Source of the DNA: Pseudomonas frederiksbergensis
Lineage (GTDB): Bacteria > Pseudomonadota > Gammaproteobacteria > Pseudomonadales > Pseudomonadaceae
Reading direction: 5' to 3'
Length of the DNA: 64,000 bases
NCBI RefSeq assembly: GCF_003732705.1
Contig: NZ_MOBR01000008.1
Coordinates: 372,001-436,000 of the forward strand
Shown here: piece by piece, positions 56,739 through 64,000 of the stretch
Numbering within the stretch: position 1 is the first letter of the stretch
Layout of the letters: every line of letters begins with the position of its first letter
Position numbers and translations under genes: made by a program
Notes under the pieces: generated by a model
Seen by the model: only the letters and a program-made list of their open reading frames with translations
What the model was told of the DNA's origin: nothing
Database searches by the model: none

Positions 56739-57692
56739 TCAGCCTAAGCTGTCAAATAGATTTCTCATTTCCTCGTCGTCTATATAGTACTCAGACGCAT
56801 GCCCGTCAGTGCGATAAGAATTCCAGTAAGAATCAATCGGTGCAGGTTCAGCGTCACGACGTAAATTATCGCTCAAAAAAGCTTCGAAGCTTTCATATAC
56901 ATATGCTATCCACTCAAGCAATTCATGTAGTTGCTCTCGTTGCACTAGAAACTTGAGCGCTCGATGGTCAGCCAATTCATTACCATACAGGATGATCTTT
57001 GCGCGTTTCTCCCTAGATTTTCGATCATAAGATCCATTGTCGATGGCTTCTGTAAGTTTTTCTTCAAGTGCGTGCAAAGCCGTTTCGGCGGAGAGGTGAT
57101 GTTGAAGGGAAGTGAGGTTTTTGAAAAATTGAGCCAGTCGCAGTGCCCCAGGGTCCATATTTACCGTGGGCTCCGCGTCGCATAGGCTGCGCCCTGCGCA
57201 TCCGCTCCACATCACGTGTAAAGCGTGGCCATGACGGGAGAACGGCTTCTCGCAGAACTGGCAATGCGAAAGCAAATTGACGTTATGCTTAGCGCATACA
57301 GATATTCGAGAATGAATACGCTTCCAATATGAATACCCTCGCACATGAGAGTCTTCTTTGGCGCACAATGGGCAATAGGAGCGTGTTTCTGAGAAGTTAT
57401 CAAAGCAGTAGGACTTGGATACAAACTCAGACGCCGAGTACGAGAAGCTGCTCTTTGATTTTAAGACACCATGAACAGGGTAGTCGGTATGCGAATGCAC
57501 TAATTTGTTAAATCCGTAACAACCATCCCATCCGAACATATTAGCGATGGAGATTACTTGTTTACTACGCCAGCGGCAGTAGCGGAATTCCGGTGCCCTA
57601 AAAATCTCTAAAGCAGGACTGTGCGGTTGTAAGAACAGATTTCGCTCCACATACGAACGGAGCGATTCATCGGGTTGGATTTGCAACAGCAT
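56739..57692 (-). CDS. tniQ: TniQ-family protein (shorter second target selector)
   Basis: 317 residues from the ATG at 57692 (MLLQIQPDESLRSYVERNLF, the usual TniQ start); in-frame starts at 57746 and 57773 are possible and would put the coding sequence against the right-end repeats. A zinc-binding pattern CPLCAKED, HSRISVCAKHNVNLL and CQFCEKPF is present. It lacks the long C-terminal half of TnsD. Its nearest feature is the right end, 90 bp away. It may direct a second target pathway or act with the longer TnsD-like protein. Confidence 0.82.
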   Translation of the reverse strand: MLLQIQPDESLRSYVERNLFLQPHSPALEIFRAPEFRYCRWRSKQVISIANMFGWDGCYGFNKLVHSHTDYPVHGVLKSKSSFSYSASEFVSKSYCFDNFSETRSYCPLCAKEDSHVRGYSYWKRIHSRISVCAKHNVNLLSHCQFCEKPFSRHGHALHVMWSGCAGRSLCDAEPTVNMDPGALRLAQFFKNLTSLQHHLSAETALHALEEKLTEAIDNGSYDRKSREKRAKIILYGNELADHRALKFLVQREQLHELLEWIAYVYESFEAFLSDNLRRDAEPAPIDSYWNSYRTDGHASEYYIDDEEMRNLFDSLG

Positions 57693-57781
57693 GGAGCGGC
57701 CCGTTGAGGGTATGGGAAGGGGGTAGCAGGCGAAGGGCCGGGGCATCGCAGGAGACGAGAGGACAGACCTCACCGGCTCTT

Positions 57782-57827
57782 GCGACAGTTTTAATTCTCC
57801 CGCGACAGTTTTAATTCTCTAAAACCA
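57782..57827. repeat. Transposon right end with two adjacent TnsB-type sites
   Basis: Two copies of GCGACAGTTTTAATTCTC in direct tandem, 57782-57799 and 57802-57823 (the outer one full length), inverted relative to the left end. They are 20 bp apart, so bound proteins would sit side by side. The terminus is ACCA, 25 bp downstream of the glmS stop. Confidence 0.85.
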
Positions 57828-57852
57828 CTCTTGAGGAGCAGTCGCTGCGGGC

Positions 57853-59688
57853 TTATTCCACCGTTACCGACTTCGCCAGGTTGCGCGGCTGGTCAACGTC
57901 GGTGCCTTTGAGCACAGCCACGTAGTAAGACAGCAGTTGCAGCGGGATGGTGTAGAGGATCGGCGACAGGATGTCGTGGATGTGCGGCATGTGCACAACG
58001 TGGGTGCCTTCGCCGTTAGTCATGCCAGCCTGTTCGTCAGCGAAGACGATCAGCTCGCCGCCACGGGCGCGGACTTCCTGGAGGTTGGATTTCAATTTCT
58101 CCAGCAGTTCGTTGTTCGGCGCCACGGTGACCACCGGCATATCGTTATCCACAAGTGCCAACGGGCCGTGTTTCAGCTCGCCGGCCGGATAGGCTTCGGC
58201 GTGGATGTAGGAGATTTCCTTGAGTTTCAAAGCCCCTTCCATTGCAACCGGGTATTGCGCGCCGCGACCCAGGAACAAGGTGTGGTTCTTGTCGGCGAAC
58301 AGCTCGGCGATTTTTTCCACGGTACTGTCCATCGCCAGGGCTTCACCCAGACGGGTTGGCAGGCGACGCAGTTCTTCGACCAGGGTCGCTTCGATGCCTG
58401 GGGCCAACGTACCGCGCACCTGGCCGAGGGACAGGGTCAGCAACAGCAAGCCGACCAACTGAGTGGTGAACGCTTTGGTCGAGGCCACGCCGATTTCGCG
58501 ACCGGCCTGGGTCAACAGGGTCAGGTCGGATTCACGCACCAGCGAGCTGATGCCGACGTTGCAGATTGCCAGGCTGCCGAGGAAACCCAGCTCCTTGGCG
58601 TTACGCAGGGCGGCCAGGGTGTCGGCGGTTTCGCCGGACTGGGAGATGGTCACGAACAGGGTGTCAGGCTGAACGACGACTTTGCGGTAGCGGAATTCGC
58701 TGGCGACTTCGACCTGGCACGGGATCCCGGCCAACTCTTCGAGCCAGTAACGGGCAACCATACCGGCGTGGTAGCTGGTGCCGCAGGCAACGATCTGCAC
58801 GTTGCGAACCTTGGCGAACAATTCGGCGGCCTGTGGACCGAACGCTTGCACCAGCACTTGTTGCTGGCTCAGACGCCCTTCCAGGGTGCGTTGCACCACC
58901 GAAGGCTGCTCGTGGATTTCCTTGAGCATGTAGTGACGGAACTCGCCCTTTTCGGCGGATTCGGCGCTGTCGCGGTATTGCACGGCTTCGCGCTCAACGA
59001 CTTTGCCGTCAACGTCCCAGATTTGCACGCTGTCACGGCGGATCTCGGCGATATCACCTTCTTCCAGGTACATGAAGCGGTCAGTGACCTGACGCAGGGC
59101 CAGTTGATCGGAAGCGAGGAAGTTTTCCCCCAGGCCCAGACCGATCACCAACGGGCTGCCACTGCGGGCTGCAACCAGACGATCCGGTTGATCGGCGCTG
59201 ATCACCGCCAGACCGTAAGCACCGTGCAGCTCTTTGACGGTCGCCTTGAGGGCAACGGTCAGGTCGTGCAGATCCTTGAGTTTATGCGCCAACAGGTGGG
59301 CAATGACTTCAGTGTCAGTGTCGGAGGTGAACACGTAACCCTGGGCCTTCAACTGTTCGCGCAGGGCTTCGTGGTTTTCGATGATGCCGTTGTGCACGAC
59401 GGCCAGGTTCTGCCCGGAGAAATGCGGGTGGGCGTTGCGTTCGCACGGCGCGCCATGGGTTGCCCAACGGGTGTGGGCGATGCCCAGGCGACCGATCAGC
59501 GGCGCGGCGGCCAAGGCTTGATCCAATTCACTGACCTTACCCGGGCGACGGACGCGATCAAGGATCCCGTCATTGGTGAAGACCGCCACACCGGCGCTGT
59601 CATAGCCACGGTATTCCAGGCGCTTGAGGCCTTCGACAAGGATGGCGGTGATGTTACGTTCTGCGACTGCGCCGACAATTCCACACAT
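57853..59688 (-). CDS. glmS: Glucosamine-fructose-6-phosphate aminotransferase (isomerising)
   Basis: 611 residues, full length. The N-terminal glutaminase starts MCGIVGAV with catalytic Cys2; HTRWATHG and GIIENHE follow. Two SIS sugar-isomerase domains contain [38 protein letters not shown] and the C-terminal [20 protein letters not shown](E). It makes glucosamine-6-phosphate, feeding peptidoglycan and LPS. Its 3' end is the attTn7 recognition region; it is intact, so insertion did not damage the enzyme. It has lost its own terminator. Confidence 0.97.
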   Translation of the reverse strand: MCGIVGAVAERNITAILVEGLKRLEYRGYDSAGVAVFTNDGILDRVRRPGKVSELDQALAAAPLIGRLGIAHTRWATHGAPCERNAHPHFSGQNLAVVHNGIIENHEALREQLKAQGYVFTSDTDTEVIAHLLAHKLKDLHDLTVALKATVKELHGAYGLAVISADQPDRLVAARSGSPLVIGLGLGENFLASDQLALRQVTDRFMYLEEGDIAEIRRDSVQIWDVDGKVVEREAVQYRDSAESAEKGEFRHYMLKEIHEQPSVVQRTLEGRLSQQQVLVQAFGPQAAELFAKVRNVQIVACGTSYHAGMVARYWLEELAGIPCQVEVASEFRYRKVVVQPDTLFVTISQSGETADTLAALRNAKELGFLGSLAICNVGISSLVRESDLTLLTQAGREIGVASTKAFTTQLVGLLLLTLSLGQVRGTLAPGIEATLVEELRRLPTRLGEALAMDSTVEKIAELFADKNHTLFLGRGAQYPVAMEGALKLKEISYIHAEAYPAGELKHGPLALVDNDMPVVTVAPNNELLEKLKSNLQEVRARGGELIVFADEQAGMTNGEGTHVVHMPHIHDILSPILYTIPLQLLSYYVAVLKGTDVDQPRNLAKSVTVE

Positions 59689-59689
59689 G

Positions 59690-60466
59690 CTATTTCTCCT
59701 GACTGACAGCCGCGAGGATCAAGTTGATACCGCGGGCCTGAATCTGATCCCGTGCCTCTATTGGCAGGCGATCATCGGTAATAAGGGTATGGACGCTGCT
59801 CCAGGGCAGCTCCAGGTTGGGAATCTTGCGGCCGATCTTGTCGGCCTCGACCATCACGACCACTTCCCGGGCGACTTGCGCCATAACCCGGCTCAATCCC
59901 AGCAGTTCGTTGAAGGTTGTGGTGCCGCGGACCAGATCAATGCCATCGGCACCGATGAACAACTGGTCGAAGTCGTAAGAGCGTAGTACCTGCTCCGCCA
60001 CCTGCCCCTGAAAGGACTCGGAATGGGGGTCCCAGGTACCGCCGGTCATTAACAGCACCGGTTCGTGTTCCAGTTCGCTCAAGGCACTGGCCACGTTCAA
60101 GGAGTTGGTCATCACCACCAGGCCGGGTTGCTGGCCGAGTTCCGGGATCATGGCGGCGGTGGTACTGCCGCTGTCGATGATGATCCGCGCGTGCTCCCGA
60201 ATCCGCGTGACCGCGGCGCGAGCGATGGCTTGCTTGTACTTGGAAACCGGTTGACCGAGGTCAGCGACCAATTCCTGAGGCATGGTGATCGCGCCACCGT
60301 AGCGGCGTAGCAACAGGCCATTGCTCTCAAGCGCTGCCAGATCCTTGCGAATCGTCACTTCCGACGTTTCGAAACGCTTGGCCAACTCATCCACACTCAC
60401 TTCTCCCTGCTCATTGAGCAAGGCGAGGATGTTGTGGCGACGTTGTGGTGTATTGCGCTTCGACAT
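59690..60466 (-). CDS. DeoR-family regulator upstream of glmS
   Basis: 258 residues. DeoR-type helix-turn-helix: [20 protein letters not shown], with LLRRYGGAI following. The C-terminal sugar-phosphate-sensing domain has [16 protein letters not shown] and [20 protein letters not shown]. It ends one base before glmS starts, so both belong to one leftward operon. In pseudomonads this regulator (often called GlmR) sits at this place and is thought to sense an amino-sugar phosphate. Regulation of glmS is inferred. Confidence 0.88.
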   Translation of the reverse strand: MSKRNTPQRRHNILALLNEQGEVSVDELAKRFETSEVTIRKDLAALESNGLLLRRYGGAITMPQELVADLGQPVSKYKQAIARAAVTRIREHARIIIDSGSTTAAMIPELGQQPGLVVMTNSLNVASALSELEHEPVLLMTGGTWDPHSESFQGQVAEQVLRSYDFDQLFIGADGIDLVRGTTTFNELLGLSRVMAQVAREVVVMVEADKIGRKIPNLELPWSSVHTLITDDRLPIEARDQIQARGINLILAAVSQEK

Positions 60467-60639
60467 GAGCTGGTAAGTTTCGATTCGAAAGATAACGGAA
60501 GCAATCAGAACCTATTGGCGAAACTTCGTCAAGGGGGCTTTTAGAGGTTGAGGGGTCAGCAGGAGCATGACCACTCATCGCAACTGTTATTTCTGACAGT
60601 TTAAACTTCCGGGCAATCGCGTTTTTAATCTCTGTAGAC

Positions 60640-62601
60640 ATGGGCACCGCCATGACAGAGAGCCTCCCATCAATGAACACTCGCGTTAAACACGGACTGA
60701 AAAACGCCTTGAGCGCGCTGCTGGATAAACAGCAACCCGACGGCCATTGGGTATTCGAATTCGAAGCCGATGCAGGGATGACCGCCGAATATGTGTTGCT
60801 GATGCATTTCCTTGGCGAACCCATTGAGCAAACCTTGCAAGGCAGGCTCGCGCGTTATCTGCGAGACCAGCAACAGCCCCAAGGCGGATGGCCGTTACTG
60901 CGAGGGGGCAGTTTTAACCTCAATGTCAGTGTCAAAACCTACTTTGCGCTCAAGCTGCTCGGCGATGCGCCGGACGACCCGCACTTGCAACGTGCTTGCG
61001 CGCTGATTCGCCAGCACGGCGGGGCCGCGAACTGCAACGTGGTAACCCGCATCTGGCTGGCCTTGTACAACGTCATTCCATGGCGTGTATTGCCCGTGAT
61101 TCCCGTGGAAGTGATTTTGCTGCCGCGCTGGTTTCCGTTTCATCTGTCGAAGATTTTCTGCATCCCTCGCCTGTTCACGGTGGCTTTTTCCGTGTTGCAG
61201 GTCTTGCGGCCCACAGCGTGTAATCCCCAAGACGTCGGCATCACCGAACTGTTTATCCACCCGGCCAGCGAAACCACCCCATTGCCCCGAGCGCCCCACC
61301 AACACCGGGCCTGGTTTGTCTGTTTTTCTGCGATCGATCGTTTTTTGCACCGCATCGATCCGTGGCGTTCTAAGGGCCGACGCGAAAAAGCGCTGGAGAT
61401 AGCGGTGGGGTACGTCACCGGACAGCTCAATGGCGAAGATGGCTACGGCGCGGCATTGCCAACCATCGCGATCAGCTTGGTCGTGCTTCAGGCCCTGGGT
61501 TATCCCCGTGATCATTGCGCTATGCAAACAGCGCGTAGAGCCTGCGAAAAACTGCTGGTGGTGTCAGAGCGCCAGGCTTACTGCCAACCTTGCGTGTCGC
61601 CCATTTGGGACACGGCATGGGCCTGCCGGGCATTGCTGGAATCCGGTCATCCGCAAGGGTTGGAAGCGGCGTTGCGCGGCCTCGACTGGCTCAAACAACG
61701 GCAGATACTCGATGTGTATGGAGGCTGGGCGGTGGCCAGGCCTCACCTGCGCCCTGGCGGTTGGGCTTTTCAATACGTGTTGCCCAATCATCCCGATGTC
61801 GACGACACCGCACTGGTCGCGACCGTCATGCACAGGGCAATGCGGGTCCATCCCGGCGCTCACTACGGCGAGTCGATTGCCAGGGCGCAGGAATGGGTAC
61901 AGGGAATGCAAGGTCGTCAGGGGGGATGGGGCGCCTATGAGGCTGACAACACCCAGTATTACCTCAACAGCATTCCCTTCGCCGAACACGGCATGATGAT
62001 TGATCACCCCACTGCCGATGTCAGCGCCCGTTGCCTGGCCATGCTCGGGCAATTGGGCGCAACGCCGGTCTCAGAGGGCGCTACTGGCGATGCACTGCGT
62101 TACCTGTTGGCAGAGCAAGAAACAGATGGCAGTTGGTATGGTCGCTGGGGCATCAACTTCATTTATGGCACCTGGTCCGCCCTGGAAGGGCTTGCCGCCA
62201 CGGGTTACGACCCCTTTTCCGAAGCCGTTCAAAAGGCTCGCCACTGGTTGATCCTGAGGCAAAACGAGGACGGGGGCTGGGGCGAAGATACCCATGGCTA
62301 CTCCCTGGAATACCCACGTCACCGCCCTTCTGCCAGCACCCCCTCGCAAACAGCATGGGCCTTGTTAGGGTTAATGGCGGCCGGTGCCGTGGAGCATCCC
62401 GTCACGGCAAAAGGGATTGACTACTTGCTCCGGTCGCAAAAATACGACGGAACCTGGACTGACCCACATGCCACCGGCACCGGCGTACCTCGAGTGCTTT
62501 ATATGAAGTATCACGGCTATGGGTTGTACTTTCCGATGCTGGCTCTGGCACGCTACTGCACATTGAGCCAGGCCCGGATATCAGCGACTGAGGTGGTTTG
62601 A
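60640..62601 (+). CDS. shc: Squalene-hopene cyclase family triterpene cyclase
   Basis: 653 residues from ATG 60640 (ATG at 60652 or 60676 also possible; none has a strong ribosome site). The start LLDKQQPDGHWVFEFEADAG and the protonating DVDDTA (residues 386-391) are diagnostic. QW motifs are present: QQPQGGWPLL, QGRQGGWGAY, QETDGSWYGRW, QNEDGGWGED, QKYDGTWTD. It cyclises squalene or a related polyprene in the inner membrane. Hopene is the default product, but the exact ring system cannot be told. Normally ATP synthase genes would be expected near glmS; here a terpene module is inserted. Confidence 0.9.
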   Translation: MGTAMTESLPSMNTRVKHGLKNALSALLDKQQPDGHWVFEFEADAGMTAEYVLLMHFLGEPIEQTLQGRLARYLRDQQQPQGGWPLLRGGSFNLNVSVKTYFALKLLGDAPDDPHLQRACALIRQHGGAANCNVVTRIWLALYNVIPWRVLPVIPVEVILLPRWFPFHLSKIFCIPRLFTVAFSVLQVLRPTACNPQDVGITELFIHPASETTPLPRAPHQHRAWFVCFSAIDRFLHRIDPWRSKGRREKALEIAVGYVTGQLNGEDGYGAALPTIAISLVVLQALGYPRDHCAMQTARRACEKLLVVSERQAYCQPCVSPIWDTAWACRALLESGHPQGLEAALRGLDWLKQRQILDVYGGWAVARPHLRPGGWAFQYVLPNHPDVDDTALVATVMHRAMRVHPGAHYGESIARAQEWVQGMQGRQGGWGAYEADNTQYYLNSIPFAEHGMMIDHPTADVSARCLAMLGQLGATPVSEGATGDALRYLLAEQETDGSWYGRWGINFIYGTWSALEGLAATGYDPFSEAVQKARHWLILRQNEDGGWGEDTHGYSLEYPRHRPSASTPSQTAWALLGLMAAGAVEHPVTAKGIDYLLRSQKYDGTWTDPHATGTGVPRVLYMKYHGYGLYFPMLALARYCTLSQARISATEVV

Positions 62602-62604
62602 AGC

Positions 62605-64000
62605 ATGGAAGAATCACTGATACTGGTGGATCACAATGATCAACAAATAGGCACCGGACTCAAGTTGCCGGTCCACCGTGAAGGGCTACTGCATCGCGCA
62701 TTTTCGCTCTTCATCTTTGATCGTCACGAGCGCTTGCTGCTGCAACAACGGGCGCAGACCAAATACCATTCGGCAGGCTTGTGGACCAACTCATGTTGTG
62801 GTCACCCGCGTCCCGGCGAAAGTACCGCGCAAGCCGCACACCGCCGGCTCGAAGAAGAAATGGGCTTCGATTGTCCGCTGGAGAAAGTCGCGACGCTTAT
62901 TTACAAGGCACCGGTGCCGGGCGATTTGGTCGAGCACGAATTCGATCATATTTACGTCGGCCGGTTTGACGGTGATCCCCAGGTAAACCCCGAGGAAGCC
63001 TCTCACTGGCGATGGATTGAAACATCCGAGTTATTGCAATGGATCGACGCCGAGCCCGACGCTTTTACTACCTGGTTCAAAACCATCCTCAACGCCCCAG
63101 CCTGTAAGCTCGAACAATGGAAGTCACAAGAACACTCCAGTCTCCACATCGACCCTGTCCGCTATCAGGATCAAATCCTCGCTCAAGTGTCGCGCACCTT
63201 TGCCTTGACCATCCCCCAACTGCCCGCCGAGCTTTATCCAGCCGTCACCAACGCCTACTTGCTCTGTCGGATAGCCGATACCATCGAAGATGAACCGGGA
63301 CTTACTGCCGGTCAAAAACGTCATTACGAAAACGCCTACCTGGAGGTCATATCAGGCCGCGCAGATGCGCAGGATTTCAGTGACGACTTGAGCCTTTGGT
63401 TGACGGATCAGACCCTTCAGGCTGAACGTGACCTGGTCCGGCACCTGCCGCAGGTGCTGGCCGTCCATCACGCACTCAAACCCTCTCAGCGGGCGGCAAT
63501 TGTGCAATGCCTGAGTGTAATGAGCCGAGGAATGAGCGAGTTCCAGGAAAATGCCGGCTTGCGGGGTTTGGCCACACACCAGGCGCTGGATCGTTATTGC
63601 TACTGTGTGGCTGGCGTCGTTGGAACGCTGCTGACGGAGCTTTTCATCGATTTTGATCCCACCCTGTTATCCCAGCGAGAGAACCTGCATCGGTTGGCCC
63701 TTTCCTTCGGCACGGGTTTGCAGTTGACCAACATCGTCAAGGATCAGTGGGACGACCGTCAGCGGGGTGCTTGTTGGTTGCCTCAGGACCTGCTTGCCAA
63801 ACATGGCGTCCAACTCGCGCAGCTAAACGCAGGGCAAGATGACCCGCACTATGCACAGGCGCTTGCAGAACTGATCGGCACCGCCCACTCCCACTTGCAA
63901 CGGGCGCTGCAATACACCCTGCTCATCCCGGCCAGGCATACGGGCATTCGGCGATTCAATCTGTGGACCATTGGCCTGGCATTACTGACGTTGCGTCACG
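62605..64000 (+). CDS. Fused isopentenyl-diphosphate isomerase / squalene synthase, cut by window end
   Basis: One open frame of at least 465 codons starts three bases after the cyclase stop and runs off the window. Residues 1-175 are a type I IDI: KLPVHREGLLHRAFSLFIFD, NSCCGHPRPGE (catalytic Cys-x-x-H) and the Nudix helix RRLEEEMG. From about residue 185 it is a squalene/phytoene synthase: SRTFALTIPQLPAELYP, CRIADTIEDEPGL (first Asp-rich motif, 225-230) and LQLTNIVKDQWDDRQRG (second, 376-384). No stop separates the two parts. It would supply IPP/DMAPP balance and condense FPP to squalene for the adjacent cyclase. Confidence 0.88.
   Translation, partial: MEESLILVDHNDQQIGTGLKLPVHREGLLHRAFSLFIFDRHERLLLQQRAQTKYHSAGLWTNSCCGHPRPGESTAQAAHRRLEEEMGFDCPLEKVATLIYKAPVPGDLVEHEFDHIYVGRFDGDPQVNPEEASHWRWIETSELLQWIDAEPDAFTTWFKTILNAPACKLEQWKSQEHSSLHIDPVRYQDQILAQVSRTFALTIPQLPAELYPAVTNAYLLCRIADTIEDEPGLTAGQKRHYENAYLEVISGRADAQDFSDDLSLWLTDQTLQAERDLVRHLPQVLAVHHALKPSQRAAIVQCLSVMSRGMSEFQENAGLRGLATHQALDRYCYCVAGVVGTLLTELFIDFDPTLLSQRENLHRLALSFGTGLQLTNIVKDQWDDRQRGACWLPQDLLAKHGVQLAQLNAGQDDPHYAQALAELIGTAHSHLQRALQYTLLIPARHTGIRRFNLWTIGLALLTLRH

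Larger units (their letters stand above)
28683..57827 (-). mobile_element. Tn7-like transposon at attTn7 downstream of glmS, with defence cargo
   Basis: About 29.1 kb. Both ends carry inverted copies of AGAGAATTAAAACTGTCGC, and CTCTT is repeated directly at 28678-28682 and 57828-57832, consistent with the 5-bp duplication of Tn7 relatives. The right end lies 25 bp after the glmS stop, and tnsA is the tns gene nearest the right end, as in Tn7. The left terminus reads GAATTT if CTCTT is the full duplication, or TGAATTT if one base is shared, so the border is uncertain by one base. The element encodes TnsA, B, C and two TniQ-family proteins plus many defence genes. Confidence 0.9.

Noticed and set aside
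57937..59706. 589-codon opening antisense to glmS
   Set aside because: glmS is certain on the other strand; the antisense frame has typical shadow composition.

Overview
The window looks like the chromosome of a fluorescent Pseudomonas. Three things point there: a rmd-gmd-wbpW-wzm-wzt-wbpX-wbpY-wbpZ cluster in the same order as the P. aeruginosa A-band (common polysaccharide antigen) locus, an adjacent glmS and DeoR-type regulator pair, and paired REP palindromes (core GGGAGCGAGCCTGCTCGC). No rRNA, tRNA or CRISPR array was seen.

Layout. (1) 1-3216, minus strand: the start of a methyltransferase and two related glycosyltransferases. They are divergent from (2) 3657-12681, plus strand: D-rhamnan O-polysaccharide synthesis and ABC export. 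(3) 12.7-16.7 kb: REP pairs, a three-domain flavin/iron-sulfur oxidoreductase, a glutathione S-transferase and a LysR regulator. (4) 27987-16731, minus strand: twelve tightly coupled genes that look like a small-molecule biosynthetic operon (Gfo/Idh dehydrogenase, two DegT aminotransferases, two Nudix enzymes, FAD monooxygenase, membrane di-iron desaturase, MTAP-like phosphorylase, solute-binding-like protein, MFS exporter, two HAD phosphatases). I cannot name its product. (5) 28683-57827: a Tn7-like transposon of about 29.1 kb inserted just downstream of glmS. (6) 57853-60466: glmS and its DeoR regulator. (7) 60640 to the window end: a triterpene module made of a squalene-hopene cyclase and a fused isopentenyl-diphosphate isomerase/squalene synthase.

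The transposon. Insertion at attTn7 separated glmS from its own terminator, which now lies 29 kb away at 28648-28678; CTCTT flanks both ends. The core is tnsA-tnsB-tnsC, leftward from 53662. Downstream of tnsC is only a decayed, frameshifted tnsD remnant. A full-length TnsD-like gene (54348-55937) and a shorter TniQ gene (56739-57692) lie on the other side of tnsA. The cargo is mostly defence-like: a three-gene module with a DUF3298-type membrane protein, a KAP NTPase, an Abi_C protein, Gabija (gajA/gajB), a CBASS pair (CD-NTase plus SLATT effector), a DEDDh exonuclease and orphan antitoxin-like genes.

The most unusual structures are a three-copy repeat array (43355-43846) that pairs a strong hairpin with Shine-Dalgarno-led 12-13 codon ORFs ending in Cys, the IDI-squalene synthase fusion, the twelve-gene operon, and the double TniQ arrangement of the transposon.
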